Of a DNA stretch of 64,000 bases, positions 27,055 to 35,664 are shown piece after piece. The stretch covers positions 39,033 through 103,032 of the forward strand of contig JACRDA010000354.1 of NCBI GenBank assembly GCA_016212965.1. Direction: 5' to 3'. Origin of the DNA: Myxococcales bacterium. GTDB taxonomy: Bacteria; Myxococcota_A; Polyangia; Polyangiales; Polyangiaceae. Position numbers and translations under genes: made by a program. The notes beneath the pieces were generated by a model that had not been told where the DNA came from, made no database searches, and saw nothing but the letters and a program-made list of their open reading frames with translations. How positions within the stretch are numbered: position 1 is the stretch's first letter; the number at the start of each line of letters is the position of its first letter.

Positions 27055-29241
27055 TCAGCCCCGGCGGTTGCCGCGCGGCGGCGGCACGGTCGTGACGTCG
27101 CGCTCGTCCCGCGGCGGGCGCCGCACACGGGGCGGAGGCGTGGGGGCGTCGTCGTCGGCACTGCGCTGCGTCACGGGGTTCGCCCCGGGGCTCGACGGCA
27201 CGGCCGGCGCGTCCGCGGCTGCGCTCCCCTCGCGCTCGGGCGACGAGCCGCGCCCGGTGCCGAAGTGCGGGGTGCCGCCGTCGTCGACCACCACGCGGGG
27301 TCGCTGGGGCGCCGTGGGCCGCTCCGCTCGGGCGCGCAGCGAGGCGCTCGACGGCGATGGCGTGGTGGGAGCGGGGGTGGGGCGGCGGCGCGCCGAGGCA
27401 GCGCGCGGCTCGCTCGGTCGGGCCGGCGGATCCGTGGGCCGGGTCGCGTCCTCGCTCTCGAGCTCGCGCACGCCGTCGCCCCGACCCTGGCGCGGCGTGG
27501 ACGCCTCGGCGGTCGGGGGCACCGAGAGTGTGGGCGCGGCGACCGGCCGTCGCTCGGGATCGGAAGCACCGTCGAGCAAGGCGGTGACCTCCTCGAGCCC
27601 GATGGGTCGGATGAGCGTGGGGCAGCCGGAGGCCGTGAGGTAGCTCGCCACCTCCGCGGGCATGACCCCGTCGACGAGGAACACGAAGCGCCGTGCCAGT
27701 TGCGGGGCGACGTCCCGGTGCAGATCGAGCCCCGACCCATCGGGGAGCGCAACGGCGCAGAACACGTACGCCGGCGTCTGCTCGAGCTCCGCGAGCAAGC
27801 GCCGCCCCTCGCCGAGCGAGGCCGCCGTGCGCGTCTCGGCCGCCTTCAGGCAGCGCCGCACGCTGCGCACGAACGGCTCGTCGTCGTCGATCCACACGAC
27901 GAGCGGCAGCGGCCCGACCGGTGGTAGCGAGCGCGGGGGCTTCGAGGAGATGCGCCGCGCGGACCGCGCGCCCGCGGATGCGGCCGGAAGCACCACGCGC
28001 AGATGCGGAGCACGCCGATCCTTCGCGCCGACCTCGATGTGGCCGTTGTGCGAGAGCACGATCTGCTTGGCGACCGCGAGATCGAAGCTCGGACCGCGCC
28101 CCTCCGGGCGGCGCCCCGGCAGGTAGAACGCGTCGAACGCCTGCGGGCGCACCTCGGTGTGGGCGGGGCTCTCGACGCTGAGCAGCAGCCGGTCGCCCTC
28201 GTGGCGCAGCTCGACCACGATGCACGGTGCGCGCAGGCGCTCCACCTCGCACTCCTGGGCCGCGTAGAGCAGGAGCTGCAGCACCAGCATGTGGAGGTTC
28301 TCGGCGCGGCCCGCGATGAAGCACGGCGCGCCCGCCCGGCGTAGCTCGACCGTGAGGCCGCGCGCAGCGAGGGAACGCCGCGCCAGCTCCACGCTCCCCT
28401 CGACGACCGCGCCGAGCTCGAGCGTCTCGAGCGCCGATTCGCGCGACAGAGCGAGCAGGCGGTGGACCACGTCCTGCATGCGATGGGTGCCCGCCGCGAT
28501 GTCCCCGGTGAGCGAGTGCAGCTCCGCGAGCTCCTCGTCGTCGGGGCCGTGGCGGCGCCGCAGGACCTCGACGAGCGCGAGCTGCTCCTCGAGCTGGAGC
28601 TCGAGCCCGGCGAGCGGGCTCGCGAGCTCGCCGGCCACCGTCGAGGCGACCAGGCCGATGGTCGCGAGCTGTGCCGTGCGCGTCTCGTGCAGCCGCTCGT
28701 CGCGCTCGCGCTCGAGCTCGCGCTCCCGCGCCAGGGCTAGCCCCACGATGCTGCAGGCGCTGTCGAGCAACAGGCGCGTGTCCGGGTCGAAGGCCGTCTT
28801 GTCCCCGGCGGCCACCACGAGCAGCCCGAGCAGCTTGCGCCCGATCACGATCGGCGCCGCCGCGAGCACGCGCCAGCCCCCCTGCAGGAGCGCCAGGCGC
28901 GAGGCGTGCTCCTGCACGGCTGGCTGCCCGAGGTCCTCGACCTCGTAGCGCAGCGACTGCGCCACCCGCTGAGCCACGAACCAGCGCTCGTCGCCGCTCG
29001 GCAGGTGCGCGAGCCACGGCTTGGCCTTGCGCGGCACCCCGTGGTCGCTCACGAGCGCGAGCCCCTCGGCGCGCGCCCGGTAGCAGAGGCCGCCGACGGC
29101 CCCGACCACCGGTACCAGCACCTCGAGCGCCGTCGACAGTACCGCGCCGGTCTGATCGCGCGCCACTTGCTGCGCGAGCGCGACGAGGGCGTTGCGGTGT
29201 GCGAGCAGCACGCGCGCGTGGGGCGGGCTCGGAGCGGCCAT
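27055..29241 (-). CDS. GAF / degenerate HisKA-HATPase / degenerate receiver protein (pseudo hybrid kinase)
   Basis: GAF-like N-terminus; H-box-like LATIGLVASTVAGELASPLAG with Gly instead of His; receiver-like LPLVVWIDDDEPFVRSVRRCLKAAE...VFCAVALPDGSGLDLHRD with Ala at the phospho-Asp position. Confidence 0.75.
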   Translation of the reverse strand: MAAPSPPHARVLLAHRNALVALAQQVARDQTGAVLSTALEVLVPVVGAVGGLCYRARAEGLALVSDHGVPRKAKPWLAHLPSGDERWFVAQRVAQSLRYEVEDLGQPAVQEHASRLALLQGGWRVLAAAPIVIGRKLLGLLVVAAGDKTAFDPDTRLLLDSACSIVGLALARERELERERDERLHETRTAQLATIGLVASTVAGELASPLAGLELQLEEQLALVEVLRRRHGPDDEELAELHSLTGDIAAGTHRMQDVVHRLLALSRESALETLELGAVVEGSVELARRSLAARGLTVELRRAGAPCFIAGRAENLHMLVLQLLLYAAQECEVERLRAPCIVVELRHEGDRLLLSVESPAHTEVRPQAFDAFYLPGRRPEGRGPSFDLAVAKQIVLSHNGHIEVGAKDRRAPHLRVVLPAASAGARSARRISSKPPRSLPPVGPLPLVVWIDDDEPFVRSVRRCLKAAETRTAASLGEGRRLLAELEQTPAYVFCAVALPDGSGLDLHRDVAPQLARRFVFLVDGVMPAEVASYLTASGCPTLIRPIGLEEVTALLDGASDPERRPVAAPTLSVPPTAEASTPRQGRGDGVRELESEDATRPTDPPARPSEPRAASARRRPTPAPTTPSPSSASLRARAERPTAPQRPRVVVDDGGTPHFGTGRGSSPEREGSAAADAPAVPSSPGANPVTQRSADDDAPTPPPRVRRPPRDERDVTTVPPPRGNRRG

Positions 29242-29322
29242 GCTAGGGCGCAGACTACCCCGGACGTGGTCGGTCTTGCCAGCGGCCCCCGCCGTTCCTC
29301 GCGGACCGCGCGAGCCTTGCCT

Positions 29323-29634
29323 CTAGCGCCGGGCCAGGCTGCGGAGATAGAGCCCGATGAGCTCGCGATCGGACGCCGCGAGGTGGGCCTCGTCGGCCAT
29401 GTCGTCGAGCGCCCGATGCCACTCGTCCGCCGTGCGCTCGGTGGGCGCGAAGGGCGCATGGCAGCTCGAGCACTTGGCGACGTAGCGGCCCCGTCCGGCC
29501 GTCAGCCGCTCGAGGCTCACCCCGGCGCGCGTCGCGTCCGCGGTGGTGGGCGAGGGGAGGGACCCGGCGCAGGCGCCGAGCGCCGCGAGCGCGAGCGCGG
29601 CCGCGCCGAGGGCGAGGCGACCCGGCGCGCTCAC
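29323..29634 (-). CDS. Small c-type cytochrome (mono-heme)
   Basis: Lipoprotein-like leader ALAALGAC; YVAKCSSCHAPFAP (CxxCH). GTG start overlaps the upstream gene stop by 4 bp. Confidence 0.75.
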   Translation of the reverse strand: MSAPGRLALGAAALALAALGACAGSLPSPTTADATRAGVSLERLTAGRGRYVAKCSSCHAPFAPTERTADEWHRALDDMADEAHLAASDRELIGLYLRSLARR

Positions 29635-30476
29635 AGCGAAAGGCCGAGCAGGAAGCGCGCGTTCACGGCCTCGGCGTGGGCGAGGTCGCGCGCGAAGTGG
29701 ACGCCCTCTCGGTCGCCCGCCTCGTTCTCCTTGGGCAGGACGGCGCCGATCTGGCCGAGCACCGACAGGGCACCCCACGCCGGCCCCATGCGCCACGCCG
29801 CGGTCGGCCCGAGGTAGAAGGCGCTGTGCTCGAGCTCCCCCTCGGGCAGGGCGGTGTGGTTGCGGAGCTCGAGGCCGAGCGAGACGGCGGGCGTGATGAA
29901 GTACGTCGCCGCGAGATCGACCTCGACGATGGGCTCGAGCTCGTTCGCGTCGCCGAGGTCCTTCACCTCGAGCTCGCCCACGGCGTTGAGCGCGAGCAAG
30001 ACGTCGCCGGCGCGCTTGTCGAGGATGACCTTGGCCTCGAGCTCGAGCTCCTCGGGCCCGAAGGTCACCTCGCCGTAGAGCGCGCTCCCGAGCGCGTCCG
30101 CCGAGGCGTCGCTCAGCTTGTACTTCCACTCGGACGACACGCCCGCGAAGGCGTACTCGGTCTCGGTCTCGTCCCCGGTCCCCGACACCTTGGCCTCGGT
30201 GTTGACGTAGAACGCCGTGAGCAGCCTGTCGCTCAAGCCGATCTCGAGCTCCAGGCGGTTGTCGAAGCGAATGTAGCGCTCTTCGCGGCCGATGCGGCTG
30301 GTCGTCCAGAGCTCGAGCTCGAGCGCGTCCTCGGGCAGAGCGGCGCTCTCGTAGGTGTAGGTGAAGTGGCGCTCGTTGGCGCTCGCGCTCGCGGGCCCGA
30401 GCAGCGCGGCGCCGAGCAGCGCGGCGCCGCTGCACGCGGTCGACAGGGCCCGGCGAAGGGCCTTGGTGATATTCAT
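29631..30476 (-). CDS. Outer-membrane beta-barrel-like protein
   Basis: MNITKALRRALSTACSGAALLGAALLGPASASA signal; alternating beta-like C-terminus; start chosen at 30476. Confidence 0.6.
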   Translation of the reverse strand: MNITKALRRALSTACSGAALLGAALLGPASASANERHFTYTYESAALPEDALELELWTTSRIGREERYIRFDNRLELEIGLSDRLLTAFYVNTEAKVSGTGDETETEYAFAGVSSEWKYKLSDASADALGSALYGEVTFGPEELELEAKVILDKRAGDVLLALNAVGELEVKDLGDANELEPIVEVDLAATYFITPAVSLGLELRNHTALPEGELEHSAFYLGPTAAWRMGPAWGALSVLGQIGAVLPKENEAGDREGVHFARDLAHAEAVNARFLLGLSL

Positions 30477-30492
30477 GATGAAAGTCGTTATC
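30474..30492 (-). promoter_or_regulatory. Fur-box-like 19-mer overlapping the start codon of 29631-30476
   Basis: Minus strand GATAACGACTTTCATCATG matches the classical GATAATGATAATCATTATC at 13/19 positions by hand. Confidence 0.35.
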
Positions 30493-30516
30493 GATAAAGG
30501 CGCCCCGACACAAGCA

Positions 30517-30554
30517 CAAAAAGCCACGAGCCGCGGGAAAGCCCGCGGCTCGTG
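30517..30554 (-). terminator. Rho-independent terminator for 30597-31664
   Basis: Perfect 13-bp stem CACGAGCCGCGGG-aaag-CCCGCGGCTCGTG (30525-30554), followed on the minus strand by GGCTTTTTG. Confidence 0.8.
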
Positions 30555-30596
30555 ACATCGGTCAAGTCGGGCCGCTCGGCCGGCCTCGGTGTTGCG

Positions 30597-31664
30597 TCAG
30601 TACGGTGCGCAGCTCGCCGCGGTGCAGTCGTTGCTCTGCGGGCTGAAGTCGGAGCACTTGTCGTTCACCGACAGGCCCCAGGTGCAGTAGTCCATGTGGT
30701 GGAAGCCATCGATGAACGCGAAGTTCTGGGTGGCGCCCGGCGTGACGTCGAAGACGGCGCTCGCCTTGCAGGGCTGGAACGGCGCGAAGTAGCCCTCGTA
30801 GTAGATATCGCCGACGGACATGCCGGCCTCGTCGAGCGTGATGACGCCGTACTGGCCGACGGCGCTGCCGGTGTTGCCGGTGTCGGTCGCGTTCACGTTC
30901 GCGAGGCGCACCTTCACGCCGCCCCAGTCGTCGTGGAACGACCGCGCCGCGGTCGTCTGGTCGGCGAAGGTCGCGTAGTCGGAGGCGGACACCACGGCCG
31001 GCGTGGGCGGCGTGGCCACGCCGGTCTTCTGGAACCGGCAGGCCTTGGCGATCTGGAACTGCTCCACCTGAGAGCCGTTCGGCTCGCTCGCGCAGTTCTG
31101 CAAGAGGTGGTAGTCGGTCTCGCCGACGATGTCGACGACGTCGCCCGGCTGGATGTCGTCCGGGATCGCGTCGCCCGCGGGCGCCTGCTCGAGCAGCGGG
31201 CAGTACGCCTGCGTGCCGCCGTCCGGCACGGTGGCCGGGTTGCCGTAGGACAGGACGAGAATGCCCGTGTTGGGAGCCGTCGTCGTGAGGCCGGGCGCCG
31301 ACACGAACACCGCCCACAGGCACGGCTGCCCCGCGCTCAGCGTCCCGTCGATGACGAACTTCTGCGACATGACGACCGCGCCCGTGATGCTCACGTCGAT
31401 GCCGACGCCGACCGTGCCCTGCGTGACGTCCTGGATCGTGGCGCTGACCGCACCGACCCCGCAGGTGATGTCCCCGCCCGTCCCCGTGCCGCCCGTCCCG
31501 GTGCCCCCGGTGCCGGTGGTCGTCGTGGAGCTCGTCGTGTGCGTCGCTCCGCCGGTGCCGCCGGTGCCCTCGTTCTTGGTGGCGCAGCCGCTGGCCGCGG
31601 CGGCGAAGAGGGAAGGCACGGCGACGAGGGCGCCGAGCAGATACAGGATGCGGGTTCGGGTCAT
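30597..31664 (-). CDS. Secreted lipoprotein, hypothetical
   Basis: MTRTRILYLLGALVAVPSLFAAAASGCATKNEG lipobox, then T/G/S linker (TSSTTTTGTGGTGTGGTGTGG) and a C-terminal domain. Confidence 0.75.
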   Translation of the reverse strand: MTRTRILYLLGALVAVPSLFAAAASGCATKNEGTGGTGGATHTTSSTTTTGTGGTGTGGTGTGGDITCGVGAVSATIQDVTQGTVGVGIDVSITGAVVMSQKFVIDGTLSAGQPCLWAVFVSAPGLTTTAPNTGILVLSYGNPATVPDGGTQAYCPLLEQAPAGDAIPDDIQPGDVVDIVGETDYHLLQNCASEPNGSQVEQFQIAKACRFQKTGVATPPTPAVVSASDYATFADQTTAARSFHDDWGGVKVRLANVNATDTGNTGSAVGQYGVITLDEAGMSVGDIYYEGYFAPFQPCKASAVFDVTPGATQNFAFIDGFHHMDYCTWGLSVNDKCSDFSPQSNDCTAASCAPY

Positions 31665-31866
31665 GGGTTCCTCCAAGCGATGCCAAGCGCGGCTCGCGCG
31701 TGACGCCCGCCGGGCGGTCCATCCGCCGGCGGCATCGAACGTGCGGGCACGCTTGCGCTAGCGTAACTCAGGCGGCCGCGCCCCTGTAGCACTGTGTGCT
31801 TCCGCTTGCACGCTTGCGCGCGGGCAGAGCGGGTGGCTGGGCGGCGCGCGCGGCTCGCGGCGTCAC

Positions 31867-33102
31867 TCAGCCGGTGGTCGTCGGCCGGTCGAGGCCGAAG
31901 CCGTCGTGGAGGGCGCGGACGGCGAGCTCGGCGTACTTCGCGGCCACGATGCAGCTCACCTTGATCTCGCTCGTCGCGATGGCCTGGATGTTGATGCCCT
32001 CCCGGAAGAGGATGTCGAACATCCGCGCGGCGACGCCGGCGTGCGAGCGCATGCCCAGGCCCACGATGCTGACCTTGGCGATGTCGCGCTCGAAGCGCAC
32101 CTCGCGCGCGCCGACCTGTTCGGCGACCGCCTGGACGACCTTGTCGACGCGGTCGAGCTCGCTCTTGGCGGCGGTGAAGGTGACGTCGGTGCGCCCGGTC
32201 GCGTCGCTCGAGGCGTTTTGGATGATCATGTCGACCGAGATGTTCTCGGCCGCGAGCGCGCCGAAGATGGTCGCCACCACCCCGGGCCGGTCCTCTACCG
32301 CGACCAGCATGACCCGCGCCTCGCTCTTGTCGCTGGTCACGCCGGTCACGACGACGCTCTCGAGCCCCGCCTCCTCGCCGACCACCCAGGTCCCGGGCGC
32401 GTCCGAGAAGGACGAGCGCACGTGGATGGGGACACCGTACTTCATCGCTACCTCCACGCTCCGCCGCTGCAGCACCTTGGCGCCGAGCGCGGCGAGCTCG
32501 AGCATCTCTTCGTAGCTGATGCGCTCGATCTTGCGAGCGCCCGGGCACACGTTCGGGTCGGCGGTGTAGACCCCGTCGACGTCGGTGTAGATCTCGCACA
32601 CGTCGGCGCGGATCGCGGCCGCGACCGCGACGGCGCTCGTGTCGCTGCCGCCGCGCCCCAGGGTCGTGATGTTGCCGGCGTCGTCCACGCCCTGGAAGCC
32701 CGCCACGACGGCGATCGAGCCGTGCTTCAGGCTCTGGCGCAGCGCCTCGGCGTCGATGGCGAGGATGCGCGCCGAGGTGAAGGCGCTGTCGGTGCGGATC
32801 TTGAGCTGGTGGCCGAGGAAGCTCCGCGCCTTGCCGCCCTGCGACTGGATCGCCATCGCGACGAGGGCCGACGACACCTGCTCGCCCGTCGCGGCGATGA
32901 CGTCGAGCTCGCGCCGGTCCGGCAGCTCGGTCACGCGCCGCGCGAGGTCGAGCAGGCGGTTGGTCTCGCCCGCCATGGCGCTCACGATGAGCACGACCTC
33001 GTTGCCCGCCGCCTGGGCCGCGACCGCGCGCGCCGCCACGTTGTGGATGCGGTCGACCGAACCGACGGAAGTGCCGCCGTACTTCTGGACCACGAGGCTC
33101 AC
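31867..33102 (-). CDS. lysC: Aspartate kinase
   Basis: [55 protein letters not shown]-terminal ACT regions. Confidence 0.95.
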   Translation of the reverse strand: MSLVVQKYGGTSVGSVDRIHNVAARAVAAQAAGNEVVLIVSAMAGETNRLLDLARRVTELPDRRELDVIAATGEQVSSALVAMAIQSQGGKARSFLGHQLKIRTDSAFTSARILAIDAEALRQSLKHGSIAVVAGFQGVDDAGNITTLGRGGSDTSAVAVAAAIRADVCEIYTDVDGVYTADPNVCPGARKIERISYEEMLELAALGAKVLQRRSVEVAMKYGVPIHVRSSFSDAPGTWVVGEEAGLESVVVTGVTSDKSEARVMLVAVEDRPGVVATIFGALAAENISVDMIIQNASSDATGRTDVTFTAAKSELDRVDKVVQAVAEQVGAREVRFERDIAKVSIVGLGMRSHAGVAARMFDILFREGINIQAIATSEIKVSCIVAAKYAELAVRALHDGFGLDRPTTTG

Positions 33103-33282
33103 GACCGCCGCACGTAGTCCCGGCCCCGGCGCGGGTCAACGCCAGGCGCCGCGCAAAGCCCGCCCACGGGCGCCGACGCAGGCGCGGAATAATCCCGCCG
33201 TTCGACGGGTTCCCTGCGCCGTCCCCGCTCGGCCAGGCGCCGTCTGCGGGGTCGACCGGGCGCCGGGCGCCCGGTCCTCCCG

Positions 33283-33310
33283 TTGACAGCACCGCCATGA
33301 TGTATACGAT
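33283..33310 (+). promoter_or_regulatory. Sigma70-like promoter candidate for the Gld-type ABC operon
   Basis: TTGACA (33283-33288), 16-bp spacer, TACGAT (33305-33310). Confidence 0.45.
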
Positions 33311-33323
33311 GCGCGCCGCCGCA

Positions 33324-33343
33324 GTGGATCGTGTTCGATCCAC
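33324..33343. promoter_or_regulatory. Perfect inverted repeat GTGGATCG-tgtt-CGATCCAC, operator or 5'UTR hairpin candidate
   Basis: 8-bp perfect arms just downstream of the TTGACA/TACGAT element. Confidence 0.45.
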
Positions 33344-33456
33344 GTCGGCACCGCCCGCTCTTGAGAGGGGCAGGACGCCCCACGCGGCGCGGGTGCCGCT
33401 CTGGCGCTCGGCTCGAGCACGTCTCGGCAGGCGTGACGGTGCATTCGGAGGTTCGA

Positions 33457-34767
33457 TTGGCTAGCGACGTTTTGATCGAGGCGACTGGCCTCACCAAGAG
33501 CTACGGAAGCTTCCGCGCCCTCGACCGCGTGAGCTTCAAGGTGAGGCGCGGTGAGGTCGTCGGCTTCTTGGGCCCGAACGGCGCCGGCAAGTCGACGACC
33601 ATGCGTATCCTGACCTGCTACATCTCGGCGACTGCCGGGACCGCGCGGGTCAACGGCTTCGACGTGTTCGACGACCCGCTCGCGGTGCGGCGCTCGCTCG
33701 GCTACCTGCCGCAGCGCGCGCCGCTGTACGGCGAGATGTCGGTCATCGAGTACCTGCGCTTCGTCGCCGAGATGCGGCAGCTCGACCACATGACCTTCAA
33801 CAAGACCATGAAGAGCGTGGTCGAGGTCTGCGGTCTGGCGGCGGTGCTCAACAAGGAGATCCGCACGCTGTCGCACGGCTACCGGCAGCGCGTGGGTCTG
33901 GGGCAGGCGCTGGTGCACAACCCGCGCATCCTCATCCTCGACGAGCCCACGAGCGACCTCGACCCGAACGAGAAGGCCGAGGTGCTGCGCTACATCAAGG
34001 AGATCGGCAAAGACCGCACGGTCATCCTGTCGACGCACAACCTGGCCGAGGTCGAGGAGGCGTGCGCGCGCGCCATCATCGTCTCGAAGGGGCGCGTCGT
34101 GGCGGACGGCGATCTCGAGGAGGTGCGCGCGCGCGGCGGACGGGTGCGGTACACCGTGACCGTTCACGAGCAGCGCATGCTCGGCGGTGGCGCCAACTAC
34201 CGCAAGGACCCGAACGCGAAGCCGCCGACGGCCCTCGAGGTGCAGCGCGCGCTCGAGTCCATCAAGGGTGCGACCCAGGTGAAGGAACTGCCGACCGACG
34301 ACCAGGCCCACCGCTTCAGCCTGCTCGGCCCGGCCAACGTCGACTTCCGCCCCGATCTGTTCGAGCTGGTGGTGCAGCGGGGCTGGCTCATGCTCGAGAT
34401 GCGCCGCGACGTGCAGAAGCTCGAGGACGTGTTCCGGTCGCTCACACTCGCCGACGAGAGGCTCGACCGCGGCCGGCCCCTGCGCACCGCCGAGACCGAC
34501 GACGAAGAGGACGAGGGCGGCGCCGAGGAAGAGGACGAGGCGCCCGCGCGCCCGAAGGCGGCGGCGAAGCCGAGCGCCGCCGCGGAGCCCGAGGGCGACG
34601 AGGACGAGGACGAGGACGACGAGGCAGCCGAGCCAGCCAAGGCCGACGCGGACGTCGAGGACGAAGACGAACCCGACGACGAAGACGAAGACGCCGAAGA
34701 AGAAGAGGAGGAGGAGCCCGAGCCCGAGCCGCGCGAGAAGCGCGGTGCCAAGGGCCGCGCCAGGTGA
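33457..34767 (+). CDS. ABC transporter ATP-binding protein (GldA-like) with long acidic C-terminal tail
   Basis: FLGPNGAGKSTTMRILTCYI, LSHGYRQRVGLGQALVHNP, LILDEPTSDLDPNEK; followed by GldF-like permease and GldG-like protein. Start uncertain (TTG 33457 or GTG 33433/33439). Confidence 0.88.
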   Translation: MASDVLIEATGLTKSYGSFRALDRVSFKVRRGEVVGFLGPNGAGKSTTMRILTCYISATAGTARVNGFDVFDDPLAVRRSLGYLPQRAPLYGEMSVIEYLRFVAEMRQLDHMTFNKTMKSVVEVCGLAAVLNKEIRTLSHGYRQRVGLGQALVHNPRILILDEPTSDLDPNEKAEVLRYIKEIGKDRTVILSTHNLAEVEEACARAIIVSKGRVVADGDLEEVRARGGRVRYTVTVHEQRMLGGGANYRKDPNAKPPTALEVQRALESIKGATQVKELPTDDQAHRFSLLGPANVDFRPDLFELVVQRGWLMLEMRRDVQKLEDVFRSLTLADERLDRGRPLRTAETDDEEDEGGAEEEDEAPARPKAAAKPSAAAEPEGDEDEDEDDEAAEPAKADADVEDEDEPDDEDEDAEEEEEEEPEPEPREKRGAKGRAR

Positions 34768-34906
34768 TCCCGACGGCCGTGGGTGCCGTGTCCCGGGGGT
34801 GAGCCCGGCGCGCACGACCCCGCGGCCCGGCTGACCGCGGCGCTACCCGCCGGCGGTCGTTCCGCCCTCCCTCCGACACTCATCAAGGACAGCAAGCGAC
34901 CCCATC

Positions 34907-35650
34907 ATGCGCTCCACATTGACCATCGCGAAACGAGAGTTTCGCTCCTACTTCGACGCTCCGCTCGCCTACATCGTCATCTGTCTCTCGCTCGTGATGC
35001 TGGGCTTCGCGGTGTTCCTCGTCGGCGACCTCACCTTCTTCAAGGTCAACCGCGCGGACCTGACCAACATGTTCAAGTGGACCGCGCGCGGCCTGGCCTG
35101 GCTGATCGTGCCGGTCATCACGATGCGCCTCGTCGCCGAGGAGAAGCGCAGCGGCACCCTCGAGATGCTGATCACGCTCCCGGTGCGCGACCGCGAGGTC
35201 ATCCTGGGCAAGTTCCTGGGAGCGTGGAGCCTCGTGCTCGTGCTCATCGCGGCCTCGGCCCTCTACCCCATCATGATGTTCGTGTTCCCGTGGAAGCTCG
35301 GTGCGCTCGACTGGCGCCCGGTGCTGAGCGGTTACCTCGGTCTCGTGGTGCACTCGACGGCGGCGGTCGCGCTCGGCCTGCTCATCTCGTCGATCACCGA
35401 GAGCCAGATGATCGCTCTGCTCGTCACCGTGTCGCTGCTCTTCCTCCTGCACCTGTTCGGCGGCGACCTGTCCGTCGACTGGCTGCCCGAGGGCGCCCAG
35501 CGGGCGGCCTCGCTCATCAGCTTCGACGGGCGGCTCGAGAGCTTCCGCAAGGGCATGATCAACACGCACGACGTCGTGTACTTCCTGAGCATCGGGGGAG
35601 GCTGCCTCATCGGCGCGTTCTTCGCCCTCGAGCGGCGCAAGTGGGCCTGA
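34907..35650 (+). CDS. ABC transporter permease, GldF-like
   Basis: MRSTLTIAKREFRSYFDAPLAYIVICLSLVMLG...RLVAEEKRSGTLEMLITLPVRDREVILGKFLGAW. Confidence 0.85.
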   Translation: MRSTLTIAKREFRSYFDAPLAYIVICLSLVMLGFAVFLVGDLTFFKVNRADLTNMFKWTARGLAWLIVPVITMRLVAEEKRSGTLEMLITLPVRDREVILGKFLGAWSLVLVLIAASALYPIMMFVFPWKLGALDWRPVLSGYLGLVVHSTAAVALGLLISSITESQMIALLVTVSLLFLLHLFGGDLSVDWLPEGAQRAASLISFDGRLESFRKGMINTHDVVYFLSIGGGCLIGAFFALERRKWA

Positions 35651-35664
35651 GGAGATAGACAGCC

